From contig VZRN01006818.1 in NCBI GenBank assembly GCA_013397935.1, positions 2,510,431 to 2,574,430 of the forward strand: a stretch of DNA of 64,000 nt. Direction: 5' to 3'. The notes beneath the pieces were generated by a model. It did no database searches and was not told where the DNA came from. It saw only the letters and a program-made list of their open reading frames with translations. The position numbers and the translations under genes were made by a program. Source of the DNA: Dasyornis broadbenti (Eukaryota > Chordata > Aves > Passeriformes > Dasyornithidae). Numbering within the stretch: position 1 is the first letter of the stretch; the number at the start of each line of letters is the position of its first letter. Below are positions 36,439 to 49,892 of the stretch, in pieces.

Positions 36439-38471
36439 GAGATGCTGCTGAGCACTCCTCACTTGGCACAAGACAGCAGCTCCTGACTCCTGCCGACCCA
36501 GGCCTCCGAACTCTGGAGATGCTCCTGCCACTGTCAAGGTCAGGGCAAGCAGCCCTAGCTCTCCCCTCTCAGCCTCCACAGCTCCTCTCCTACCACCTCT
36601 ACACTGCTCCCTTTGCCTGGGAGAGTTGTCCAGGACATCCTGCCATGAACCAAGACAGGGACCAGGTCTAAGTTAAAAATAAGCTTTCCTAAGAGGGTCT
36701 AGCACCCACGCTATAGGCAGCTGTCCGCTCTTCATGTGTGCATTATAGAAATTCCAAAATGATGGCACAGCTGTAGTTTTAATGCGGCCATCTGCCACTT
36801 GAAAAGACATTCTCTATCATTAGACTGTACTTATTTTGGAAGGAACATTGAAACCTACAATATTAAATTGATTTTCTCTTCTTTTTCTCCTTTGCTGCTG
36901 CAGCTGACATATGTGATTCAATCTACTCTTTGCAAGAAGGGTCCATTTCCACATCCTCTTGAGTAGACTTTTTTCTTCCTAAAGCTCCATCAAGGCTGCC
37001 CAATGCAGATCTCTCGAGTTGTTTTCACTGTTGTCTTTGAAGCAGATTCATTTTCTTCCCCAACTCTTGCTCTGTAAGAAAAGCTTCAGGTAAAACCAGG
37101 AGGGTGTTCACGCCAATGAAGAAAGCACCATCACGAGCGATGCTCACCACAATGAGCAAACAGAGCAGGCTCCATCACCTGTGCTTAGCTACACCGTGAG
37201 CAGCAGGGCAGCATTGGTCTGTGCCAGACTGAGCCCCACATAAGGACTGGATTTTAATCACAAGAACCCCTGTCAGACTAGGTCTGTCTGAGCTTCCTCA
37301 GTGAAGGGTGGACTAATCAATAAAAATCTTCAGGCATCTGTCATTTTTGGACACATTTCAGAGAAATAGAGAAATGTTTAACTTTCCAACTTGAGGCATT
37401 GCTGAGACAGGTACTTGCAAGGTTTTTTAATTAGGTGGCTTTGACCAGGATCTGAATGACTAATACCTAAAATGAATCTGAACCTGGCATCTCTATCAGT
37501 GAGCCTTTCTCCTTCCTAACTGTTTACCTTTTGGTCCTGTTTTTCACGTCTGATACATGCTAGGAGAACATTTCTATCCCCTGTTATCTCTGGAAAACAT
37601 GACGATGCTCTGCTGAGCTATTACTGCAGCTACAGGACAGCAGAGGATGGAGACACCAGAAAGCTAGGGACTAGCAGGCCTGTAATGACGTTGCCTACAC
37701 AAAACACAGAGCTGTGCTGCTGACACTGGAAAAAAAACCAAAAATGTCTGCACTTCCATCTTGCAGAGATTTTTCCTGTGCTTTCAGCTTTCTACTGAAC
37801 ACCCTCTCTGACTAGACCTCTCTAATGGTACAGTGCACAAGGCAGAAGTGAACACAAGCAGAGGTCCGTGAAGGACTTTACCCCTTTCAACTTAAAACTT
37901 TCAGTCAAAAACCATATCCTGCGAACAAAACGGTGTGACAGAACAGTCTAAATAAATAAATATCAACCAAGTAAATATACGAGGTACTTTTTTTTTCTAT
38001 TAGGAATTGGAATATTTTATACATCTATAAAGAAAAGATTCCAACTTTTTTTAAAAAATCATAATATTGCAATGTGAGAGGTCTGAGTTTTGAAGTAAAG
38101 CTCTTGGCTAAGTATTCCCAAAGACAGACAGCTCCCTTCCAGGGTGCTTAGGTCCTGCAAGCTTTTCTTCAAGAAACAACAACAAGAAACACTAACCCAT
38201 GGCTTGGTTAGGACAGGATAACAAAATTATCCTTACTCACAGAAATGTTAAAGCAAGGTGTGAATAAAGCTAAAAATACCATTTGAGCAGAGCAACAATA
38301 TCAGAGAAACTGTAACATGAATTCATGAAGTAGCTTCAGTATCTGCCTTGGAGACACTTGCTCACTTGCCAAGTCTGTCAGAAAGAATTAACTTGTCAGC
38401 AAAAAAAAGGGTGTAGTATATGAAAAAATATTTGTTTGAAAGTTATACTGCAATTTTTCATCTTTCCACAG

Positions 38472-38628
38472 ACTATTTTCAAGCTTTCAGGAATGATTTG
38501 CTGTTTTTTATCTTGTTAACTATAATTCTATCACATGGGCATATCCATCCTGTCCCTGATGCTTATGTAACAACACCCCCAAAAGAGAAGAGATTAAAAA
38601 AAGGAATACTTTGCAACTTTCTTGATGG
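38472..38628 (+). other. possible 157-nt plus-strand coding exon
   Basis: An excellent acceptor (CATCTTTCCACAG) and a GG|GTAAGA donor enclose 157 nt with one frame open for 51 codons. The peptide has a hydrophobic stretch (LLFFILLTIIL) and a basic end (KEKRLKKGILCNFLDG). Phase is 1 at entry and 2 at exit. No family is recognised. The frame is also open upstream of the acceptor, and at this AT content chance pairs occur, so this is only a candidate. Confidence 0.18.
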
Positions 38629-38878
38629 GTAAGAACAGGAAAAGGATTATATTAAAAGCATCTTGAATTTTGGGATAGAAGTTTCAGGTTAAGGATCTGT
38701 TAAGAATAAAGAAGTCTGTCTGAAGCAAAAGCTAAAGAAGTAATGACTTGAAAACAGAATTACTGTCCAGGTTTCAGAACCAGGGACCATCATGACTGTC
38801 CCCCAGCCAGCAAGTCCATATACAGCCCCAGGTGTCAAGACAAAATATTTGATTATGAGCTATTCAGGATTAATTTAC

Positions 38879-38895
38879 AAAAAAAAAAAAAAAAG
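38879..38895 (+). repeat. poly-A run
   Basis: 17 consecutive A inside an open frame that continues to a TGA at 39071-39073. The downstream part (about 38896-39073) is peptide-like in composition but unrecognised. Confidence 0.85.
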
Positions 38896-41800
38896 TACAG
38901 ATGCAAAATGCTCTCCTAGTTTCAATGTTTGGATTTGGTTTGCATTGAATGAATTGGCTGATGGAGTTATTTGGATAGCATGTGAGCAGCATCCTGTGTA
39001 CCAGGACTGGATAGAAGAGACTGACACCATACACGTGCAGATTCAAGTAACCACAGAGAAGAGCCAATTTTGACTCTTCTGACCTCAAAAATGGGCAGTG
39101 ATAGAGAAAGAAAACAGGGGCATATGGCTTACTTCAGAAATGCCTTCAGCTATTAAACTAACTTGCAAAAGTACATTAAACTGTAATGCAAAGGAGACAG
39201 AAGATTCCTCTTCAAAAGTCAAATAGTCATCTTACCAATTAAGATGCAAATCAATCAGAACTTACATGGAACAGGTTTCCATGCAGCTTCCAGTGGGAAA
39301 AGCTCATCAAGCTGGCCTGAGCTAAAGCCCTGCACTGCGAAGTGCAGCATGTGTATCAACAAAAAGAGCCCTGTCAGAGGCAACATGCAAACCCACATTA
39401 GTTATCCACTGTTTGAAGCATTTTTGCTGCATAAGAAGGAATTTCTAAACCAAAATTTTACTCTTGCTGGTTGACAATCCTGTCCAGGAATACTTTGATC
39501 AACCTAACACAGAACTAACTAGCTGCTGTTAAACATGGCATCTGCTCTTTCTTGGAGGCTTGGACAATTTTGAGCTATAATGTTCAACATTAAATTAAGA
39601 ATATTACATCTTTGATACTGATACTTAGATACAGTTCTATCTTTTTGGGAAAGAATAGAAAAAAGAAAAATCAGACATGACAAAAAAAAAAAAAACCAAA
39701 AACCTATAACAACAACAACAACCAAAAAAACCCCAGAAAAGGTATCCAATTAAAATTTCATATTAACATTTGAAAACAAGACTGCACATCAATATTGTGT
39801 TTTCCTTCTGTTTAATTCAGTACTAAAGAGCACCCACACAGCACAGGCACAGACCAGGAGTTGCAGTTTGGATGCTTCACATCCCATCCTTCCTTAGACA
39901 GTATTTGCCACGGTAAGACCAGGAACATGGTACGAGCGTGATACTGCACAAAACACAAAACTGCACAATGCAAGGGAAGTATATTCAAGTCAAGCATTGA
40001 GTCCAGCCATAAACAATCAGGTAACAAAGTTTCTGAACAAGTCCCACCAGAGCCCGTATTAGTCCTGCCAAATTCTGTTCAAATTCACTAGGCCCCAAAA
40101 TAAACATTTCTATAGCGATAACTGATTTTCTGGTACTCATTTACCTCAATATAAGGCCCTCCCTGTAAAGCACATGCAAACAAACAAACCTCATTGAGAA
40201 AGAATGACAAACATATTAAAAATGCATGTACTGGGAGACACTTTCAAGTTTTGTAGAAACTCTGATGTTTCTGATTTGAAAACACAAAAAGACAAAGTTC
40301 TGATAAATCCTTTGAGTTTAGACAGGATACAAAGAACTAGAACAGCTCAAGAAACAGGGGTAAAAGGACAAGGTACACCTAACAGCATGAAAAAATCTGC
40401 TCTAGCAAGGTAACAGGAGACAATATTCTTGTCTTATATATTATTATTAGTGTAATATTAATATTAGTATTAATGTGGTCAGTTGGTATTATTTTCATTT
40501 ACTATTGTTGTCTTCAACGATGATACCTAAGCCACTTAACAATGACATAGTCCTGTAATGTTTTCAATAATGTCACCCTCATTCTTTCGTAGATATCAAG
40601 GATGTAAGTGGTGATGATGACCTTCAAAACCAAGCGAAAAACACTTGCAGCCGAAACTAACGCAAGAAACTTGTGCTTTAAACCAAAGAAGGGTGACTTA
40701 CAGGTAGAACTCTAGTTTTTAGAAGACTGAGCAAGTGGGAACATGCTACAGATTTACTAAACTGGGAGATTACAGCATTACTGATCACAACTAACTTTCA
40801 AATGTTTAATTATAAATTCATTAAACATAAATTAACAGAATCTAACATTATTTCTTTTTGGTATAAACACAACAGCTTTAAACTCCAATAGTACACATGT
40901 AAATAAATGCTTTCCTGTAAATACGCACAAAAATTCCAGTAATGCCATAAAATAACACAAACACAGCTGAAGAAAATATTTTCCACTGTTGAGTTAATAC
41001 TTCCTTTCCTTCTGTCACATGGACACTTGCTCCCTGAACCTTCCCTGATTTGGCAAAGGTGGTCTCCTAGTTCACTCAGCTTCAGTGGTGTTCTTACCAG
41101 CTATGTCTCATGTATTTTGTTTGCCAGTTTGACTGGGAGACACTCATGGGGATCATGTGAATTTTCAAGGCAACAAGATGCCAACAGAAATGTAAGGAAT
41201 AAGTCAGGGATGAAGCCAAAACCAGGGTCAGAGCCCAGCTAAGGTCTTCAGGAATGCAGAAAAGGTGTCAAACGGGGCTGGGATGGCACGCATAGATCTA
41301 TAAGCAGCAAGGACTATTATTAAAATTATAGCTTAGTCTGCATCACATTAATTGCATTCTGTGCAAAACCGTAACATGGTGAATATCTTCTTCCTGTTCC
41401 CTTCACTCTGTTCAGCCCCAAGATCTAGCTGTTCTGTCTAGTATGCCTCCTGAATGGTAAAATGTGCTGCTTGTGGCAAACCTGACACAAGTATCAGTAG
41501 CTGATTGCCAATTCCCATTTCGTCAGCGCTGAGAAATCCTTTGTCCAGCAGCCTAAGGAACTACTCAGTGTCAACATGGCCCCACCGGGACAGTAAGCAG
41601 GTGGATGAGGCAGGGAGTTGTGCGAGTTATCTTTTTCATTAGCTTCTTTGTGACAGGAATCCTTATTCAGAGCATTTCTGGTGGGCTGCCACTGCCTTGC
41701 ATAACAGCATTCAGCAGTTCAGACTCTTTTTGCTTCTGGTTTGCACTTGCCAAAAGCCCTCGGCCAGGATCGCACAAAGGATTTTAAGCGCAGCATCAAG

Positions 41801-42812
41801 GAAAGTCAGAGCATCTGGCTCAAATATAATAAATAGAAGCCCTGTCACTGCAAAAGGCCTTTGCAAGCAGACAGGAGCTTGTGCCTGGTTGGTCCTCAGT
41901 GCCCTTCTGGACTCAGGCACTTTCTTCATTTATATCATCAGAAGAGTAGGGAAAAAAAATAAAACCAGGAGAGTAAGGACAGAAGGGGAAGAATTACATC
42001 CATATCCAGAAGCCTTCTGCTACCCAGGAGCAAGAATGCGTATCTGCTCAGGGACTGGGGGGAGCAACAATGCGGGGAGAGGAGAAGGTGCATCAGGGAG
42101 AGCACAGGAACTGGCAACAATATGTTAAAGCATACAATTGATATGGAGGCAGAATAAGAGCTGTGGGAAGAAATCAAATGCTGGGAAAGATAGGCTGAAG
42201 GTCTGAGTGAAAGGACTTCATGCCATCAAATTAGCACTTAAATTTTCTTTTGCTCATCCCAAATTATCACCCCAGTTGTTTTCCTAAGTGAATTTCATCA
42301 CAACTCACAAATCTAACAGATAAAGGCTCCTTTATCCTTGTCCTGTGCACTGCTGCAAAGCTATAAGAAACAACTGAGTTCGTTGAGTTGAACAACACCA
42401 GCAATGCCTTATTTTTCACTCTCTAGGCCTATTTATGTCATCTCCACTAAATTTCATAGATGAGAAATCAGTAATCACTCACTCTGTTTTTAAGCATCGC
42501 AGGAAAAAAAAAAGGAAAAAAGATATTTCTAGTTTGTTCAAGGGTTTAAGGGGAACATTTTTTGTGGGGGATGAAAAGAAAGCATGACACAAACAAAACT
42601 GTGATCCCTAGAAAATGCTCACCTACTCAGGTCTAAATTATTGACTTATTATTGTGTATTTCCAAGCCGCTAAACCCAGAAAGGAAACAGTTGCTTCTGT
42701 TGACCCCAAGTTGATAAAAGCACATTAGACATTGCCCAGTTCCTGTGACACCAGTCCTGCAAGTACAGCTATAAGTCACACAGAAAAGTTGTTCTTAACC
42801 TCCTTGTTGCAG
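38896..42812. other. non-coding stretch, nothing firmly recognised
   Basis: Contains an A-rich and AAC-repeat patch near 39680-39735 and several chance open frames (the longest at 41697-42128, plus strand). No splice-supported exon or repeat family is recognised. Confidence 0.4.
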
Positions 42813-42904
42813 AGAAATGATGGCTAAGATGCACTGAATACCCTGGGTTTTGAGAACTCTGTGAGTGTCCCATTGGGAAAAGAGCTCTGTGCCATCATCA
42901 TTTG
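42813..42904 (+). other. possible non-coding exon (92 nt)
   Basis: A strong acceptor (CTTAACCTCCTTGTTGCAG) and a TTTG|GTAAGT donor enclose 92 nt that carry stops in all three frames. If transcribed, this would be an exon of a non-coding RNA or an untranslated exon. Splice signals alone support it. Confidence 0.18.
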
Positions 42905-45443
42905 GTAAGTTGGGGAAAAATATTGATACCAAAGCAGTTTATTCACATTACACTTTCTCAGAAATCTTCCAGTTAATACATTTGGGAGAGGCATATAAAA
43001 GACAAACTAGTACGTGATCAGAGGTGAAAATTATTCAAGAGAAGGATACTTTGTGGCAGGAATATCAACCAATGTCTTATGTTTTGATGAAACTTTGCAA
43101 ATAAGTAATGCTAAGGCATCTGTGAAACGACAGCAAATAAAGCCGTATCTCCTCGTGAAAGCCAAGGGGATCAGCAGCGGAACTGAGCCTCTGGAACCTA
43201 CCATCTTCCTGTAATTATAGATGAAATCATTATAGAGCTTGGCTGGTGGGATTCTCAGTGGACCGGTGGCAGCCTTTTTCCTGCAGACAGTGAGAAGACT
43301 GCTGAAGAGCATCCCAGGAAAATTCTCACCCCTGTGCTACCCAGCAAAGCTTTACAGGATTATGTGCTTAACAAAGACTGTGGGATGGGGATCAGACGTA
43401 AAGGATGTGATGCAGAGGCAGCATGACATTAGGTTATCAGTTTGTCTAAAGCCTGATTTTTGGTATATATCCAGTCTCTGCAGGACTCCTCAAACAGGGA
43501 AGCGCTCAGAAAGGGACCATGTGCCCCTGCTCCCTGGAGCATCTCTTTTCTTTGTTTCATGAGGGGACACAGAGACTACTTACAAGAAAAGGTATATGGG
43601 TATTAGAAGTTGACAAATTATTGGTGCAGGTGGTGATGTTATGAACTTTTAAGGAAACCCAATTACATCACTTCCATTGCTCACTACATGGAATAAAGGT
43701 CAAACACACATACACATAACACATATTTCTCCTTACAGGTCCTGCTGTTTTTTCACTTCTCTTCCTTCACACAGAATTTAAGTGAAGAATCAAAGCATTT
43801 TTTTTCCATCCCCACAGCAATAATACCACAGCTGATGTCTTGCCCACCTTAAATGCCTAATATTTATATTTAATGGCTATATATATAATAACTAGCTCAA
43901 TAGCTTCTAGCGTCACCTCAAAAAAAAGATGTTTTATTTGAACGCCACTGAGTTCTGTGAACAGAAAAAAATTCAATGGCTGCATAAGGGCTTATGAATC
44001 TAATTTATTTCTGAATAGCCTGATCTGTGGTAATAAGTAGGAACTCAAAGTCCTCAGCTTACCTACAAGGGTATTCAACACCTTTAGTCTGTCTGCTGAG
44101 TCTAATGGGAGCAGGCAAAGACAAAAGAGCCTGCTTGCAGGTGTGAGTTTGCAAAAGCACTGCTACAAATGACAGACAGACGTGTGCCAGGATCCCAGCA
44201 CACAGCTGATCAACATCTGTTGATCAAACCCTGATTCCAAATCCTCTTTGAGAGCAGCACCTGGGACAGAAAACAATCCTTGAATCCTTGTGAGTATATG
44301 AACTCCCCAGCACACAAGGAGCTAGGAAGGTCAAAGGCTGACAACTCAGAGCATATGGTGGATGCACATCATTGCAGACATACTGAGTCCTATGGTAGTG
44401 ATGGAATAAATGGTGTAACTCCAAAAATGCATATTATACAGGAAAACAAAGTGAATTATCTTAATAATTTTGCCTAGAGACATAAACAGCTGCTGCAAAC
44501 TAGCATCAACTGTAGCAAAATTAAGGTGCTTATTCTCAAAAGCTGCTTATTTCCCATCCATTTACAAGGAAAGACTGATTATTTCCATTCCAGCAAGAAC
44601 TATATAATTTGAAATATATTTTTTGAAAAGTACACTTTTGATAAGAGCACCCATAAACCTTTCAGGAAAAAATGGGTGCATGAGGCTAAGCAAACTTTAT
44701 GGCATGGTCCTTGCCTTCACAACCAACTGCAGAACCGACACAATTACAAAGTCTGATTAATAAAATTATTATCTTATGGTACAATGATCTTTCAAAAACT
44801 GTCTTGGTATGAAGATGAAAAGCATTCAGAGGATGTGACTTATTCTTCTTAATTTAACCTTCATTCATCAGCTAATTTTTTTTTCTCCCAATCTTAAGAA
44901 ATTGTTTCTAAGTTTAGAATCAATGTCTACTCCTGAAATAACGAGCAAAAATTCACCTGACAGCTATAACTGCTAATAAAGTACAAAAGAACATCAAAAG
45001 CTTACTTATAAAAGCCCACGCTTTGGGGCTGGCAAGTTTTGCCCCCATTCTAAACAATCATTATAAACTTAAGTATTATTAAATTCTGAGGTTTGTCACT
45101 GTTGTTTTCCCTCTCCTGCAAATTTACTACTTTTTGGAATTCTGAAAGATTTCACTCAAAGAGAAAAAAAAAAAGAAAACATGTTTTTCTTAAGAAATTA
45201 TCTTACAGAAACTTTTTTGAAAGAGAAGTAGATTTTTATTGTCTTTAACTGTCCCCTAGGTGAACAGTTTCTTCAACTATAAAAATGGCCTAATGAAAAT
45301 TCTGCATTTGTGAAGCACAGAGGCTGGGACTAGGTATGGCACTTCAGAAAACATAAAAGCAATTATTTTTCTAGTCACTTTTCAAAACTAGCCCTTTTTA
45401 TAATTTTGGGGCTGATTAGAAATAAACTCTCTTTTCTGCCCAG
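42905..45443. other. non-coding stretch with a CpG-bearing patch
   Basis: At 43014-43562 the sequence is somewhat CpG-enriched and open frames exist on both strands (minus 43031-43312, plus 43239-43562), with no recognised domain. The rest is AT-rich and featureless. Confidence 0.35.
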
Positions 45444-45550
45444 CTGCATTTTCCAGGCAGAATGTTGCTATACTGTGAAATTCACACTTGCCACAGGGAT
45501 GGTAGACGGCAGTGCAACAGGACTTCTGGCTTTTCCCAGGATCTCAGAAG
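45444..45550 (+). other. possible 107-nt plus-strand exon
   Basis: The acceptor (CTCTCTTTTCTGCCCAG) and donor (CAGAAG|GTAAGTGG) are both close to consensus. Two of the three frames are open through the 107 nt; neither peptide is recognised. This is the best splice-site pair on the plus strand, and it could be a coding or long non-coding RNA exon. No clearly linked neighbours were found. Confidence 0.28.
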
Positions 45551-48500
45551 GTAAGTGGATATGTACCAAGAAGACGCTGTAGCAAGACCAGATTACAAGG
45601 TCTTACTAAGAAGCAGTAGGATTCCAGAAACTTAAGTCAGAGAAAGGGATGCCACTCCAGTTTAGGCTTAGCCTCACAACCACAGTTATTACCTTGACTT
45701 CAGATAGGACCAATTTAGATAAAATCTGTATTTACCTCTTTTTAACCTAATATTAAGCAGGGATTGGGGAGAAAAAAAAAAGGGCAATTCTAGCTATGAA
45801 TTGTTCCAAGCCTTTTTCTGAGGAACATCAGTCTCCAGAGGCATTTCTTATTAATGAACTCCTATGAATGACATTTTTTTTGTCATGAAACAGAAGCAGT
45901 AAAGCATGTAGGTTATGGATTCAGATATAGAACACTCCTGCTTTCCTAGTTTAAGGTGCCTATTACTTGTTAAGTTATTTCATCACAAAACAAATGTTTT
46001 CAAGTCTTCCTCATTTTTTGGATATTATTAATTTAAGGTAAGGAGACAATTTTCAGAATACTCACTAAAAAATCAGTTCAATTGATATAACGACCATTAG
46101 CTCCTTCAACCTAGTCTGAATGCAAGGTACTCCTCAACATACCGAAAAGGCTTTTGCACTCTTCAATAGGCCATGAATCACTCAAGGAGCTCCACCAGTG
46201 TGATGGCTCTGCCTCAGAGGATCTGAGCACTGCACACAGTTGGAAATGGTGACCCCCAGATAGGCAAGACCCTGCCTTACTCCCTCAGTGCTGCAGCCAC
46301 AGTGAGATGGCAGCGCCGGCTCACAGCCCACACCTCCACTGGCAGCACGGATGAGCACCACACCAGCCCAAAGGGATGATCTGAATTCACACGGCTTCAC
46401 TGGAAATTTAACCAACCAAGCTGTAGCGGAGCTTAGCAGTTGCCCCATTAAACATCCAGGTGGGGATGATCCTTTGTCAGGCAGACACAAGAGTTCATCC
46501 AGGATCTCTTCTACATGAGGTAAATGCTCTGCAGGCTGGAGAATAGGGAAACCAAACCGGTAAATATCCGTCTTAGACAGAAGTTTGGACCCTACTTGGC
46601 AAATGTTATCATCTTATTTATTTATGAGCTTCATTCCTTTAGTTAATAACAATAACAGATGGACAGGAGGAGTTTTTTGTTTTGTTGGGGGGATGGAAGC
46701 TCATTTTTCTTTTTTTTTTTCCTCTATGGGCCATGTAGGGTGACACACAGAAGAGCTTTTAGTCAAGAAACATAGCACTACATGCACCATGCACTCAGAA
46801 CTGCCAGTACAGTGACCCTTTTAAGATACTTCATACATTACCTCTTAGAAAAATGGTTTACCCCAGGGACATATACACGTCTTTGAGAAGCTGGAGATTT
46901 TTGAGCATCTGCAGGGACAGCTGGCATGATGGTTACAGCAGCTGTCGCACTTGAATTATGAAATTGTGCATCGCCCAAGGAAAGGATCAATGTCATGCAA
47001 ATCTCACAAACCTGAATTCAAGTCACAAAGAAAATTAAGGTGGGAGAGATAACTGTTCTGCTGATATAAGCCAGACTTGTTTGAATCACTCCATAATGTC
47101 AAATAATACATTACATACTATGTGCTATAATACATGCTGCATCTCTAAGGCTTCCATCTGAACAGTCATTTTATTTTGAAGAGTCTACTAAAATTTTATT
47201 AAAATCTTTGGGGGTAAAAAACAGCACTGGGGAAGCAAGAAGGCTATGGAGTTTTTAAATCAAACTTCAATAAAACATTTCTTTTTTTTACTCAAACCAA
47301 GCAGGAGATGTCAGTCCTTTAGAGAGGTTTTCCTGCTTGAGAAAATTATGCCTTGGTTCACAGTCGATTAGTTATGTGACTGACCTGATTTATTATGTAT
47401 CACTGCTACTTCAAAAGAGGAGCAGCCCTGAACAAAGAAGCAAAAGATACATCAGTATTAATGACCTGCCTCTATTAAATGGCTAGCAGAAATAATTACA
47501 TTTACTATTTTTTAACTTGCTATTCAATATTTACTGCTTTGTGTGAAAGAAAAGAATTTTAATGAAATTCAGATAATTAATATAAATAACAGCTGAGGTT
47601 GTCTGCTCACATATGGCACACAGGAGCAGAGGGCTTGTGAGAAAGCCTTCTCCCCAAGACTCAGCTTTGCTTTTGAGAGATTCCCACAAACCTGGGGAGC
47701 CCCTGAGACCCACAAGAGGTCATAGCCAGTGCTCAAAACACAGTAACGCTCCACAGATGGGCCTGGCCCTTTTTACAGCATATTTACACCAGACTTCCAA
47801 GGAATTCAAAAGTAACACTATAGGCTGGGAGGTGTAGAAGAAAACAGACCAATGAGTGACAGTTGACAGGCACTTTTTTTTCAAACATCCGTTTTTATTC
47901 TTTTTCTTTTCCCTAAGGAATTTTCATGTACCACAGATCTCATGCAGCGCTAGGTTCTCCATGTCAATAAGTTATCAGCTCCCCAGAGCTCAGGACATGC
48001 AGACTTTACTGAGGGTAGGTTATGGACACCAATTCATCAGTGCGCATGCACATCTTTAAAAAAATGCTGAAAGATCTTTTATATTTTTCACTTACACAAA
48101 CATACACTGAAGATCATCTACTTAAATAATCTAGGACATTCAAAGACAAAATCAATACTACTTTATATCCCAAAGGTCAATTTCAATACTATTAGAGGAC
48201 AAAGCCATCATCCTGTAATTTACCCTATACAGTCTGGACCCTAGCAATGAAGACAACATAACCAGAAACTCATTACAGATCAAGGATTTGTTTTTCCACA
48301 ATCAGAACTCCCCTGGATTCAAATGAGGAAAAGTCAATTAATATGTTGTACCTGCATTACCTAATGATTCTTCTGTAGGTTTTCTCCCCTGTCCATCTTT
48401 GTATGACATGAAAAAGAACTGAAACAAATGTTTCTACAAAATTTTTTACTTACTGCAAAATCCTGAGTGCTACAATTGAAATACATACTACAAGGCAGAA

Positions 48501-48777
48501 ATGAGTACAAAACCCACCTGATTTCAGTTCGTGATGGTTTAATCATCAATAAAATGTGACCTTTAAATGAATATATATTATATATATTAATGTTGTTACT
48601 TAAAAAACATGAAATAATTAATGATTTTAAACCTTCAGTTATTGTAAATGAAGACAAGTTCACTATTAAAATACTGCAGACTGCCAGTGCTAGCAGTACA
48701 TTTACATTCCCTTCTCTAGAGAATTATGTCCCCCTTGCAACAGGGAATCACCTTCAGTTATTGCTACAAATCTAGCA

Positions 48778-48948
48778 TGGACAAGAATGCTGAGCTAGCA
48801 AAATGTTATTTTACTACTGCCATGACAAACTGGCAAGCAGCAGAAATCAAAGACACGCATTCAGAAGAGCCCCCAATAATCGATGCAATGAACAGCAAAC
48901 CTATAAAGCATTTTAGTGTCCTTTCTCAGGAGCACGCAGTTGATTAAT
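48778..48948 (+). other. small ORF of 56 codons, doubtful
   Basis: An ATG in an AGCATGG context opens 56 codons starting MDKNAELAKCYF and ending with TAA-free sequence up to TGATTAA. The peptide is mixed and charged rather than low-complexity, but no relative is recognised and a chance frame is the simplest view. Confidence 0.12.
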
Positions 48949-49873
48949 TTACTCATAGATTTACACGTAAGTAGTTACCCATGTATATCGCTGTCAATTT
49001 TTAATGGAGGGTTCTCAGAAGTGCTTCATGATTAACATCACACTCCAGTTAAACAAGAAAAGCCATTAAGCTTACTGTAAATACAGTCTGATTTAATCTC
49101 TTAGCAGCGCACAAGCACACATAAAAGAAAGTATTCTAAAGCAGTACTTGCCCAGGCTTAGAGGCCCTTATGTGCACCACACCATGATTATTGACAACAA
49201 AACATCATTCCTTGCATTCACCACATTCTTGGTCATATTTCCACTTCAGATTTCTGCTTCTGATAACATCAAGGCAGCAAAGCAAATTGATCTTTAAGTA
49301 CCTTTTTTAACTACTATATAATTAAATGTATGAGCATCAAACACCTTCCACTGACTTAAAGTTCTGCTTATAATGCTAAGTGGGTATGCTAAGAAATATG
49401 AAAATTGAAATTTGACATATGAATTGCTACTTTAAAGATAATTTAAGAATCACAACCACTTAGGACATTATGAAGTAAGCTAAGGATTACAGGCCTCCAT
49501 AGAAAATTATTTCTAAATTAGCTATAACCATGAGGGATGTTCCTGACCAACCAAAAGGACATGAACTGGTAAATTTACCAGCATGCTGACTATTTACCAG
49601 ACTGGCTGACTACTTCTGCTTCAGGTCCATCCGTTCTGAAAAGGCTGATGTCTCTTCTCTTATTTCAGTTTTACTCCCTATGACCCAGATGACTTGACCC
49701 TAAGTCCACTCAGGAAGCAGAACCAGGCTGCAGTTAAATCACACCACCAAGAATCACGAGATGGAAGTCACGGGCTGTAGCTCAGTGTTTGGAGAGATGG
49801 TGTCTACTTTCAGAACAGACCAACAAGGCATGAAGTTAAAATCATCCTAAGGTCTCTAACCCTTTCATTTCCA

Positions 49874-49892
49874 TTTTTTTTTTTTTTTTTTT
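49874..49892. repeat. poly-T run
   Basis: 19 consecutive T. No associated retrotransposon body is recognised. Confidence 0.9.

Larger units (their letters stand above)
34168..38471. other. non-coding stretch with repeats
   Basis: No recognised gene. It holds the (CA)n tract and the pair of diverged direct repeats listed separately. The GC-richer part at 36420-36660 contains open frames on both strands without motif. Confidence 0.4.

Noticed and set aside
41697..42128. 143-codon plus-strand open frame
   Set aside because: No motif and no splice context; an opposing open frame overlaps it.
44062..44100. Minus-strand 39-nt exon-like segment between CTCCCATTAG and TGTAG|GTAAGC
   Set aside because: Too short to test for coding, and no linked exons.
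46182..46490. 102-codon minus-strand frame in a GC-richer patch
   Set aside because: Not recognised; no splice sites; may be an old repeat, but no family match could be made by eye.
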